Source of the DNA: an uncultured Clostridia bacterium
GTDB lineage: Bacteria > Bacillota > Clostridia > Oscillospirales > Acutalibacteraceae
Direction of reading: 5' to 3'
Length of the DNA stretch: 13,991 nucleotides
NCBI GenBank assembly: GCA_944381295.1
Contig: CALWKP010000137.1
Span: forward strand, 1-13,991
The first letter of the stretch is position 1. Every line of letters starts with the position of its first letter. The notes under the pieces are model-generated. The model did no database searches, was not told the DNA's origin, and saw only the letters and a list, made by a program, of their open reading frames with translations. Positions 1-6,443 of this stretch are shown in pieces. The translations under genes were made by a program, and so were the position numbers.

Positions 1-1630
1 AGACCGCCCCCTCCAGCGTCTCACCGGTTTGAGCATCACGTTTTACGATCCGCAGTCCCGCTGTTTTTCCGTTTTCCACCCGCAGTTCGACTGTTCCAGC
101 GTTCTGCTCCGTCACGGTGACCTGATACCTTGTCGGATCCAAAGCATACCCTGATGGGGCTTTGGTTTCCTCCACATAATATAATCCGAGCTTGGGAACC
201 TGAACAATGACAAGGCCAGACGACGTTGTTTTTACATCCTTCACAAAACTGCCGTCTTCACTTGTTACATGGAACTCTGCGCCTGCAAGATTTTTTGAGC
301 CGTCTGCCTTGCGAATGATAAATTCATAGTTTTTCTGTGTGTTGTCCTGCGGCTGAAGGACGACAGGCTTGCTGACCGTTTTCCAAGTGTTGACCGGTAC
401 CAGAGCATAGTTCTGCACGTTTCCGTTCTCATACTGCTCAACTCCATATTTAATGGAAAAAGTATTAATTTGCGTGGATACCGACGCAGCCTCATAGTCT
501 TTGGGAAGGTTCGACAAATTTTGATCGATATCGGCAACAACCCGGAATTTTTCTGAAGCAATACCTCCTCCGCTTACAGAACCAGTCATAGATGTTGCAC
601 CTTGAATCGGAGTCCCGTCTATTTTTTCAAGACGGAGCCCGTAAGTACTCAAATCTGCGGCAGGTGTTACTGTGTAGGTCTTTGCCATTCCCACCAGATT
701 TCGGTTGTCTCCCTGCATTCCGGTCTGCACAAGAAACTCCATATATTTGATCCCTCTGTCGATATCTTCTTTCCATTCCTGTCCGGATCCGTCCGCATCA
801 GAGATATCTACATACAGGGTTTCGTCATTGAACTGCTTCCAGTTGGTTCCCCATCCGATCAAATTCCACAGATGTGTCCGCAGTTTTTCCAGGCTGTTCC
901 CTCCGGAGTATGATGCTGCACTGTAAATTTGCCATCCAGATGAATCCGGAGACGGTGTCATCACATCGCCAGGAGAAGGGGAGGAAGGCGTCCATTTGGA
1001 CCCGCTTTCCCAGGCGCTGGCTACAGTCCACATAGCATATTTTGTTATCGCATATGCTTCATTTTCATTGGCAAACATTTCTTTTGTTCCACCGAAAACA
1101 GGTGTTTCCCCAGAACTGTCACCATGCACATACCTTCCCTGACTATCAACAAAATGGTTATAGGGATCTGTAAGCTTTTTTGCCGCCGTATCTCCGCCTC
1201 CCGTATATCCCCCCGCCGAGATAACGCCCTGTAAAGCCAGCAAAATTTCTGTTTCCTTCTGTTCTTCCAGAATAGGATCTGTAATATCATATACTTTTAC
1301 ATCGTAACCGCTGCCGCCAATCTGGTTATTATAGTTATCCGATCCCAATAAGGCTGAATTCATACAGTACGCCATATACTCTGTACCATCTATTGTAACC
1401 GTCATAATATTGGCATTGCAGCTGCTGACCCTTCCTGCAAGATCATTTCCATGCCGTTGTCCCTGCTTTGGATGCCAAAAGCCATCAAAGGGGTTTTGGG
1501 ATTTCAACACCACAGGAAAACTGCCGTAGTCTGCCGCAGACACGATTGGGGCGTTGGTAAGCATACAGCTTCCGGCCGCAGTAATTGAAAGGAAAGCGGC
1601 TGTGATGCGTTTCCAAAAATGCTTTGCCAT
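1..1630 (-). CDS. Thioester-domain / SpaA-like (Cna-B) surface adhesin, 3' end outside window
   Basis: Partial gene; 543 codons are open from the ATG at 1630 to the window edge. Residues 1-33 form a signal peptide (basic start, hydrophobic core, VSAA). Residues about 65-310 resemble a TQXA-type thioester domain: a Cys in AYCMNS (C89) and a later ITKYAMW segment (195-201). Residues about 436-520 form a SpaA/Cna-B-like fold with K441, GAEF and YVEETKAPSGY; a second such repeat begins near 526 (LRIVKRDAQTG). Such proteins are normally displayed on the cell wall by a sortase, and a sortase is encoded two genes upstream, but the sorting signal would lie off the left edge. The start is supported by GAGGTG eight bases upstream. 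Last visible gene of the surface operon. Odd point: the Gln expected in TQxAxW is Lys (K197). The adhesin or pilin role is inferred from the family. Confidence 0.88.
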   Translation of the reverse strand, partial: MAKHFWKRITAAFLSITAAGSCMLTNAPIVSAADYGSFPVVLKSQNPFDGFWHPKQGQRHGNDLAGRVSSCNANIMTVTIDGTEYMAYCMNSALLGSDNYNNQIGGSGYDVKVYDITDPILEEQKETEILLALQGVISAGGYTGGGDTAAKKLTDPYNHFVDSQGRYVHGDSSGETPVFGGTKEMFANENEAYAITKYAMWTVASAWESGSKWTPSSPSPGDVMTPSPDSSGWQIYSAASYSGGNSLEKLRTHLWNLIGWGTNWKQFNDETLYVDISDADGSGQEWKEDIDRGIKYMEFLVQTGMQGDNRNLVGMAKTYTVTPAADLSTYGLRLEKIDGTPIQGATSMTGSVSGGGIASEKFRVVADIDQNLSNLPKDYEAASVSTQINTFSIKYGVEQYENGNVQNYALVPVNTWKTVSKPVVLQPQDNTQKNYEFIIRKADGSKNLAGAEFHVTSEDGSFVKDVKTTSSGLVIVQVPKLGLYYVEETKAPSGYALDPTRYQVTVTEQNAGTVELRVENGKTAGLRIVKRDAQTGETLEGAV

Positions 1631-1649
1631 GTCATTTCACCTCAATTTT

Positions 1650-1687
1650 TGAAATAAAAAGGACTGGCAGGTTGTTCCTGTCAGTCC
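1650..1687 (-). terminator. Hairpin with U-tract between CAP-protein gene and adhesin gene
   Basis: Arms 1661-1671 and 1677-1687 pair over 11 positions with one G-U wobble and a five-base loop. On the minus strand the stem is followed by TTTTTATTTC, the form of an intrinsic terminator. It lies about 20 bases before the start of the adhesin gene, leaving no room for a separate promoter, so it may be a partial terminator or attenuator rather than an operon end. Confidence 0.75.
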
Positions 1688-1703
1688 CAAGGAATTTTGC
1701 GTT

Positions 1704-2540
1704 TTACCGTTTTGTTTCACAAAGATATGTTTCCCGCATGGTTTCATCCAACATTGGCGTCAGATATACCGGATCTTTGAGGTCGTCAAAAATGGTAGTG
1801 TCCAGATCTGAGATAGACGAGTTGAACACCTGGACCGCCCACAGTCTGCCATCCTGATCCACATAACATCCTACTGCCAGACTCTGTGAGCCCCAAACAT
1901 CTCCATACTCATCTACGCGGTAGGAGAGAATAGCCTGCCGGTGTCCGTCTGACGCCATCCAGGCGTTGACTGCTTCCTGTGCGATACTGTCTAAAGAAAC
2001 CTCCTGCCCGGAAGCAAGTACCGAGCTTACACGGATATTTTCTCTTCCGCCCATGTATCTTTCCCCGTCGGGACGGATATGCGAGAACGACTCCGATATT
2101 TCTTTTGCCCGAATCCGCGCATAATCAGTCAGGCCAATGGACCATACAAGTTTGGGCAAACCCGCCTTTTCCCGTTCCTCATTTGTCAAGTCGAAAATTT
2201 TCTGCTCCAGAAGGGCGTTATACTCTCCTAACACCAAACCGAACGTTGTCACCCTATCAGGACTACTCGTTTCAATGGATGCAGCTGGCAATGTTTGCGA
2301 TATCGGTTCTTCCTGGGCTCCCTGTGTACTGCTGATAACAGTTCCGTCGGCATCCTGCTGGATGACAGAACCATCCTTCATATACCAGGTCGTTATTCCG
2401 GTTTCTGCGTTATAATTCATCCTTGTCCAGCCTCCGGAACCTGGACAGGTCGAGATTGCAGATACCGGGAAGGACAGAACCACAAGAGCCATCGCAATAA
2501 GAAATGCTGTAGTTTTTCTGAGAAGCATCTGTTTGCTCAT
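1704..2540 (-). CDS. Secreted CAP/SCP-domain protein
   Basis: 278 residues. Signal peptide about 1-29 (MSKQMLLRKT, hydrophobic stretch, FPVSA). Residues 30-100 are a low-complexity extracellular segment including a short GWTRMNYNAETG stretch. Residues about 108-243 form a CAP (SCP/PR-1-like) domain: LTNEEREKAGLPKLVWS, SHIRPDG with H154, ENI with E167, AWMASDGHRQAIL with H200, and a closing AVGCYV...LWAVQVF strand. In this family the two His and two acidic residues line a conserved cavity; the activity of bacterial members is mostly unknown. The ATG at 2540 is chosen over the upstream ATG at 2600 because AAGGA precedes it and it opens the signal peptide. It sits between a sortase and an adhesin gene in the same operon, suggesting a role at the cell surface. 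The C-terminal 35 residues lie beyond the domain and have no recognised anchor. Confidence 0.9.
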   Translation of the reverse strand: MSKQMLLRKTTAFLIAMALVVLSFPVSAISTCPGSGGWTRMNYNAETGITTWYMKDGSVIQQDADGTVISSTQGAQEEPISQTLPAASIETSSPDRVTTFGLVLGEYNALLEQKIFDLTNEEREKAGLPKLVWSIGLTDYARIRAKEISESFSHIRPDGERYMGGRENIRVSSVLASGQEVSLDSIAQEAVNAWMASDGHRQAILSYRVDEYGDVWGSQSLAVGCYVDQDGRLWAVQVFNSSISDLDTTIFDDLKDPVYLTPMLDETMRETYLCETKR

Positions 2541-2633
2541 AATCAACCATTCCTTCTTCCAAATCTTTTCAGAAAAAAGTGCGATCTTCGTAATTATCAT
2601 AGCATAAGTTCCACAATAGATCCAGAGAGACTG

Positions 2634-3332
2634 TTAAATTTCGACCGCCTGCACGCAAAGCCGAATTCCAGGTTCATTGGCAACACAAGTGATCATAGTA
2701 AGTTGATTCTGTAATGTTCCCTCCAACGGAGAAAAATCATTGACTGAAATAATCTGGGAACGGATCACACGATATTTCCGGCTGCCAAGTACGGTCGAAT
2801 ATTTAATAAGGTCGCCTTCTTTCAAATCTTTCACATGGTAGAACCATGCATTTGTTCCGCGGTTATGTCCAGCAAAACAGCAGTTTCCATTCCAGACGCT
2901 GGTGCCGGTAAAATGGCCGGCACCTTTCGCCATACTACTGTTTGAAGTTCCTTCATACACGGAGACGATTTTCCCTAAAAACCGCAGTGTCCCAATTTTC
3001 CCGCCAATTTGAAGAACATCTGCAAGAGGTGTGCTGACAATCGGACCAATCGTTCCCTGCCACGAACTGGGGGATGCCGGATAGGATGATTCTGCAGTCT
3101 GGCCGGGTGATATCACTGTCGTAAATCCGTCCGCAGAGGAAATGGCGTTTCCGCCGCTTACCATAAAATCGCCATGGCCGTCATGGCTGATTTTTGCACT
3201 GGAGGGTGTGTAGAAAAAAGAACAGTCATCAGCTTCATAATACTCATCATTGGCAGCAGCTGATACCGGTACAACTGTAAACAGAACCGCAATTGCAGTA
3301 AGAAATAAAGCTAGAATTTTTGGATACTTCAT
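2634..3332 (-). CDS. Class D-like sortase
   Basis: 232 residues. An N-terminal hydrophobic segment (about 5-26) serves as signal or membrane anchor. Residues about 112-232 are a sortase domain with the full catalytic set visible: H156 in FAGHNRG, C216 in LTMITC and R224 in GIRLCVQA. Sortases cleave a sorting signal on a secreted protein and join it to the cell wall or to another pilin; the likely substrate is the adhesin two genes downstream. The domain ends flush with the C-terminus, as in class D enzymes, with no C-terminal membrane helix as in class C. The assignment to class D rests on AGHNRGTNAWF and TMITC resembling that class from memory. GGAGG lies 13 bases upstream of the ATG, and the preceding gene ends 25 bases before it, consistent with one transcript. 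Confidence 0.92.
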   Translation of the reverse strand: MKYPKILALFLTAIAVLFTVVPVSAAANDEYYEADDCSFFYTPSSAKISHDGHGDFMVSGGNAISSADGFTTVISPGQTAESSYPASPSSWQGTIGPIVSTPLADVLQIGGKIGTLRFLGKIVSVYEGTSNSSMAKGAGHFTGTSVWNGNCCFAGHNRGTNAWFYHVKDLKEGDLIKYSTVLGSRKYRVIRSQIISVNDFSPLEGTLQNQLTMITCVANEPGIRLCVQAVEI

Positions 3333-3357
3333 CTATTTTTCGATGCCTCCCTTTTCT

Positions 3358-4170
3358 TCAAAAGAAAAATGCTGCTCCGGTTCCCAATACTACAACCGCT
3401 GTTACTCCAAGCAGCCAAAGCGGCAGGATATTCTTGAGGTCCTTAACTTCTTCGCTTTCCAATATTTTTCCTTCATAGGTAACGGTATATCTGTTTTTTT
3501 GAACTTCTGTTTTGGATACTACACCGCTATATTCTGCGGTAGTAACATACCCAGTCGCATACCGACTGCTTCCCGTTCCGGAATAGTTTACCGTTGCCGT
3601 ATATGATGTGGGAATGAGACTCCCGTTTGCTCCGGTACCGCCCTCGCCTTTCCAGGTAACGTCGGAAATCACAAGAGTCAGACCGTTTTTGGTAACGGAA
3701 GTAGGAAGCAGTCCGGGATCATTATACGGCAAATCCAAATATGTTTTGGTATCCGATACAGTATACGATCGAGTTTCATATCCGGCTGCTTCGGTTTTTA
3801 CAGATGATGGAACCAATGTTAATATTCCGGTAAAGCCATCTTGATCGTACTCTTTGGAGCCGTCCAGCAGTTTCAGATTCTCCTCCAGCGATTTTTCCTG
3901 ATTTTCTATGAGAATGGCTTCAGAAACCATCTTTGAAACTGTATTCGTTACAGCTTCCTTATGGATGTCCCGGAGAGAAAAACGATATTCATCCCGATCA
4001 AAATATTTTTGAATTATCTGTTTCGGCGATTCCTCCGGAGATAATTCGTATGTCAGAACAATCTCTGGATTTTCCTCACTTCCTGTTTGTACCGCTTCCG
4101 ATGGAAAGGCCATACCGGTACAAAATATACACAGGCATAGCAGTCCTCCGATGGCGGCAGCTTTTTTCAT
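3358..4170 (-). CDS. Secreted protein with C-terminal membrane anchor, first gene of sortase operon
   Basis: 270 residues, family not recognised. Signal peptide about 1-24 with three Cys in the hydrophobic core. Residues 25-110 are charged and probably helical; residues about 112-235 are Thr/Ser/Tyr-rich and beta-like (repeated YTVS, YTATVNYSG, YTVTYEG patterns). Residues about 248-270 are a single transmembrane helix (LPLWLLGVTAVVVLG) that ends at the stop with only FFF after it. No LPxTG-like signal is evident before the helix. The protein is probably held in the membrane with most of its mass outside. As first gene of the sortase operon it could be an accessory or basal component; this is inference from position. 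The start is weakly supported: the upstream AGAAAGTG is a poor ribosome binding site. The reading frame ends oddly beside a T-rich stretch (see findings). Confidence 0.82.
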   Translation of the reverse strand: MKKAAAIGGLLCLCIFCTGMAFPSEAVQTGSEENPEIVLTYELSPEESPKQIIQKYFDRDEYRFSLRDIHKEAVTNTVSKMVSEAILIENQEKSLEENLKLLDGSKEYDQDGFTGILTLVPSSVKTEAAGYETRSYTVSDTKTYLDLPYNDPGLLPTSVTKNGLTLVISDVTWKGEGGTGANGSLIPTSYTATVNYSGTGSSRYATGYVTTAEYSGVVSKTEVQKNRYTVTYEGKILESEEVKDLKNILPLWLLGVTAVVVLGTGAAFFF

Positions 4171-4202
4171 AAAATATCACTTTCTTTCTCTTTCGGAATG
4201 TT

Positions 4203-4220
4203 TTCCCGTTATAACGGGAA
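4203..4220. promoter_or_regulatory. Perfect 18-bp palindrome, possible operator or RNA hairpin
   Basis: TTCCCGTTATAACGGGAA reads the same on both strands. It lies 33 bases before the start of the first sortase-operon gene. It could be a dimeric repressor site or a hairpin in the mRNA leader. No U-run follows on the minus strand, so it does not look like a terminator. Confidence 0.55.
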
Positions 4221-4354
4221 CCATACAGGCAAGCCGAGGCTTTCCGGCTGTTCACTGGCTTTCAAAAGTTTTCGGCAGCGCTATCTGTTAGCCAACCCAT
4301 CTGACGTGTGAGCAAACGATCTTGTGTATCATTATCCCCCACCCGGAGTTATCG

Positions 4355-4373
4355 CAAAAAAGGAGAACCTCCT
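4355..4373 (-). terminator. Weak candidate attenuator hairpin in the leader
   Basis: AGGAG and CTCCT pair over five bases around a three-base loop, extendable by G-U pairs, and six T follow on the minus strand. It lies after the possible leader peptide ending at 4392. The stem is short, so this is tentative. Confidence 0.3.
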
Positions 4374-4598
4374 CCCTCTTTCCGGTCAAAATTACTCGCT
4401 CGAGTTTCTGTGAACAATTATTGTGTTACGAAAACACACAGATGCTCCTTTGAACTGTCATGGCGTTTTTCCGATGTCGCTTATCCGGATGGGAACGTAC
4501 CTGTATGGTTGTTATTCACTTTTCAAGCTTCGCACAGTTTTATCCGTTCACTATATAGCCCGGGAAAACAACAAAAATGTGACAAGAATTTCAAAAAG

Positions 4599-5012
4599 TT
4601 AGAATTTCTTTTTTAACCGAAAAATTCTTTGTCTGATGGTAGTTTCTTTTATTCCTGTTTTCTTAGCAATTTCGGCATTAGTATACCCTTGCAGCTTATA
4701 AAGGATAATTTGCAGTGTCGGCCTGTCCACTTTTGAAAGAATACGGAACAACTCAGGATTTTCAATACTGTTCAGCAGGGATTCAGCATCTTTAACCGGC
4801 AACTCCGGCTCCTGGGTGGTTCCCTTTTCCCAATAATCCGGCAACTCTGTCCATCTTTGTAAATACTGGCGTTCTTTATTGAATTGTGCCCAGTCGTATG
4901 TATGCAGCCGTTGAATAGTATCTTCATCTACGCCAAGTTCTCTCAGTTTCTTTTCTTCCGCTTCTTTCCATACGAGCCACTGTTTTTCGGCACGTGCTTT
5001 GTTGTATCTCAT
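4599..5012 (-). CDS. Short sigma region 4-like helix-turn-helix protein
   Basis: 137 residues. The C-terminal part (about 93-137) is a sigma-70 region 4-like helix-turn-helix: LQIILYKLQGYTNAEIAKKTG then IKETTIRQRIFRLKKKF. The N-terminal 65 residues are helical, rich in charged residues and Trp (QWLVWKEAEEKKLRELGVDEDTI, YDWAQFNKERQYLQRWTELPDYWE), and lack any sigma region 2. Proteins of this size and layout occur in conjugative and integrative elements of Clostridia and are usually called sigma factor-like; that comparison is from memory. Without region 2 it may act as a DNA-binding regulator rather than a true sigma. The ATG at 5012 has GGAGG seven bases upstream; the longer frame back to 5144 crosses a terminator and a hairpin and is rejected. 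It lies between the secreted-protein gene and the leader of the sortase operon, so it is a candidate regulator of that operon. Confidence 0.83.
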   Translation of the reverse strand: MRYNKARAEKQWLVWKEAEEKKLRELGVDEDTIQRLHTYDWAQFNKERQYLQRWTELPDYWEKGTTQEPELPVKDAESLLNSIENPELFRILSKVDRPTLQIILYKLQGYTNAEIAKKTGIKETTIRQRIFRLKKKF

Positions 5013-5019
5013 AAATAAA

Positions 5020-5062
5020 CCTCCAGCAATCTGAAATTTTGAAAAAATCAGATTGCTGGAGG
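5020..5062 (-). promoter_or_regulatory. 15-bp inverted repeat sequestering the ribosome binding site
   Basis: Arms 5020-5034 and 5048-5062 are perfectly complementary over 15 bp with a 13-base loop. In the minus-strand mRNA the 3' arm contains the GGAGG of the gene starting at 5012, and the 5' arm carries the complementary CCTCC. Translation of the sigma-like gene should be low while the hairpin is folded. Confidence 0.75.
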
Positions 5063-5079
5063 CGGTGCGCGCGGACGAA

Positions 5080-5107
5080 ATATTATTTGAGAATTTGGGG
5101 CAACAAA
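5080..5107 (-). promoter_or_regulatory. Candidate promoter of the sigma-like gene
   Basis: On the minus strand TTTGTT (5107-5102) and TAATAT (5085-5080) are 16 bases apart. They lie just after the terminator at 5109-5132, and predicted initiation near 5075 would include the whole hairpin at 5020-5062. The -35 element is a poor match. Confidence 0.4.
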
Positions 5108-5133
5108 AAAAGGCCGCCAAAAGACGACCTTTT
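5103..5133 (-). terminator. Intrinsic terminator after the small secreted-protein gene
   Basis: A 10-bp stem (5109-5118 with 5123-5132, two G-U pairs) has a four-base A/T loop, and a run of seven T starts within its 3' arm on the minus strand. The plus-strand copy also ends in a T-run, so it could work in both directions. It separates the secreted-protein gene from the sigma-like gene. Confidence 0.8.
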
Positions 5134-5210
5134 TCCAAAAGCAAGGGTTTTCACACCCTCTAAAAACCATTCTTTAATTTTTATGCAGAATAGGAATGAA
5201 ACTTAAGAAG

Positions 5211-5627
5211 TTATGCGAAATCGGTTGGCGATTCTCCGCTTTCCTCTTCAATTATAGTGGTCCGTGTGTTATCGCTATAAATTGTTGCAGTTGTAACTAC
5301 ACGGTAAGTATAACCGGACGGAACGGTATAATCACAATCCAATGCCTTTGTTCCAGTACCTGTAAAGTTTTTTGATTCACTTTCGATTGTATCCCATCCA
5401 TTCACAGTATATTGCTGTAATTCTAAGGTAACCATGCTGGGATAATTGTCAATAACTAAAACAGAACCTTCGCAGGCTGCGCTATTTCCTGTAATTCTAA
5501 GTCCTGCAACAATCCGTCCGATATGTTGATAACGAAGCACACTGTCAGTTGCAGCATTTACAGGCATTACAAAAACCGAGGTTAAAAGGGATAAGACTAA
5601 AATAAGAGACAATACTTTTTGTTTCAT
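5211..5627 (-). CDS. Small secreted protein of unknown function (DUF6147-like)
   Basis: 138 residues. Signal peptide about 1-25 (MKQKVLSLILVLSLL, ending MPVNAA). The mature part starts ATDSVLRYQHIGRIVAGLRITG and is rich in Thr, Tyr and Val in alternating beta-type patterns (VTLELQQYTVNGWDTI, YRVVTTATIYS), suggesting a single small beta-sandwich. Two Cys (in AACEGS and LDCDYT) could form a disulfide. It resembles the small secreted proteins I recall as DUF6147 in Clostridia, but I am not certain of the family. The ATG at 5627 is preferred to the one at 5651 because AGGAGG lies seven bases upstream and the signal peptide starts there. It has its own promoter with the GTGTTACATTTC box also found before the LytTR gene, and a terminator downstream, so it is probably a separately controlled single-gene unit. 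Confidence 0.85.
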   Translation of the reverse strand: MKQKVLSLILVLSLLTSVFVMPVNAATDSVLRYQHIGRIVAGLRITGNSAACEGSVLVIDNYPSMVTLELQQYTVNGWDTIESESKNFTGTGTKALDCDYTVPSGYTYRVVTTATIYSDNTRTTIIEEESGESPTDFA

Positions 5628-5664
5628 AAAGTGTCCTCCTGACTTTTCCAAGAATGGTTTTAGT

Positions 5665-5697
5665 AATATATAGTGAAAAAAGTCAGAAATGTAACAC
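5665..5697 (-). promoter_or_regulatory. Promoter of small secreted-protein gene with GTGTTACATTTC box
   Basis: On the minus strand GTGTTACATTTC (5697-5686) is followed 15 bases later by TATATT (5670-5665). The region where a -35 should lie (TACATT, inside the box) fits the consensus poorly, as expected where an activator is needed. The same box at the same spacing precedes the LytTR gene. Confidence 0.6.
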
Positions 5698-5702
5698 TTT
5701 TT

Positions 5703-6443
5703 TTATTTTAAATATAAATTATTTGCAAATTTTTCTAAGTCAACTTCAGGGTCATTGGAAGACACCGTGATTGATAAACTGTTTTCTTCATCTTTCCAGA
5801 AAAGAACATAATATTTATCATTTGCATAGTATTGGGCAATTATTCCGGATTTTAAAGTAATGTTTTTTTCTGTAATAAAATCTTCGGTATTTTCATATCC
5901 AACTGTATCAATACTTCCTTCATAAATAGATATATTAAAATTATTTTTATTAAATTCCAATATATTGTAAGTATCAAAGTTTAAAAATTGTTCTCCCACA
6001 TACCCATCAGGAATCCAGTTGGGAATATATTTCCCCCCATAGGATGCCAGAATTTCCTGATTCTTATTAGAATCTGTGATTTCATAAGAAGTATATTTCT
6101 GCGTGATAGACGAGAAAAATTCAATAATCCTCTCCCGAAAAGCACTGACTGAAAAAGTAAGAGTCATGAATAATACAATCACTACGCATAAAGTAGACAA
6201 AGCAACCTTCCACATTTTTTTGTGACTTCTTTTCCGGAGTTCTTTCTTTTGAAGAATCTTTATCTCCTTTTTGAATTCTTCCAATGTCTCTTCAGAAAGC
6301 GCAAATTGTGGGTCAGTTTTGAGCTTTTCGTTTTCTTTGATCAGCTTATCGCCTTCTTCACTCATAATTTCATTTACTGCCATTCGGAAGGACAATTCTT
6401 CATATTGTTGTTTTAAATCCTCTGTCGAGCGATTATTTTTCAT
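5703..6443 (-). CDS. Membrane anti-sigma factor with DUF4367-like extracellular domain
   Basis: 246 residues. The N-terminal part (about 1-76) is cytoplasmic, highly charged and helical or coiled-coil (LKQQYEELSFRMAVNEIM, EETLEEFKKEIKILQKKEL), with no HxxxCxxC zinc motif. A transmembrane helix spans about 79-102. Residues about 103-246 are extracellular and resemble DUF4367, with WIPDGY (143-148), YVLFWKDEENSLSITV and a final EKFANNLYLK helix. Such proteins hold an ECF sigma factor at the membrane and release it on an external signal. The ATG at 6443 overlaps the end of the sigma gene by 11 bases, which indicates translational coupling and a matched pair; AGGGGTG lies seven bases upstream. 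No clear terminator follows the stop at 5703; the promoter of the next gene begins six bases later, so some read-through into it is possible. Confidence 0.87.
   Translation of the reverse strand: MKNNRSTEDLKQQYEELSFRMAVNEIMSEEGDKLIKENEKLKTDPQFALSEETLEEFKKEIKILQKKELRKRSHKKMWKVALSTLCVVIVLFMTLTFSVSAFRERIIEFFSSITQKYTSYEITDSNKNQEILASYGGKYIPNWIPDGYVGEQFLNFDTYNILEFNKNNFNISIYEGSIDTVGYENTEDFITEKNITLKSGIIAQYYANDKYYVLFWKDEENSLSITVSSNDPEVDLEKFANNLYLK

Larger units (their letters stand above)
4171..4598 (-). other. 428-bp gene-poor leader of the sortase operon
   Basis: No convincing gene on either strand. Reading on the minus strand, it holds a possible 15-codon leader peptide (GTG at 4439, stop at 4392, AAGGAG five bases upstream), a short weak hairpin followed by a U-run (4373-4355), a possible -10 GATAAT (4336-4331) and a perfect 18-bp palindrome (4203-4220). 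I could not match the region to a known riboswitch consensus by eye. It probably carries the promoter and 5' untranslated region of the sortase operon. Confidence 0.5.

Noticed and set aside
265..1290. Several open frames of 60-100 codons on both strands inside the adhesin gene
   Set aside because: They overlap the long open minus-strand frame that encodes the recognisable adhesin and have no start signals or domains of their own.
3340..3370. Programmed -1 ribosomal frameshift at the end of the membrane-anchored protein
   Set aside because: The T-rich stretch does not form an X XXY YYZ heptamer in the reading frame; an indel or transcript slippage explains the pattern better, so it is reported only as a possible frameshift.
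4200..4340. Possible riboswitch (c-di-GMP or cobalamin type) suggested by AGCCGGAAAGCC and GCCAGTG segments
   Set aside because: The conserved cores and paired stems of these classes could not be completed on either strand.
4308..4616. 102-codon plus-strand open frame in the leader region
   Set aside because: GTG start without a ribosome binding site, composition rich in Ser/Arg/Pro/Phe without domain features, and it lies over the likely leader and promoter of a minus-strand operon.
5013..5144. Longer N-terminus for the sigma-like protein starting at 5144
   Set aside because: The extension would be encoded by a terminator hairpin and the 15-bp inverted repeat; the ATG at 5012 has a well-placed GGAGG.
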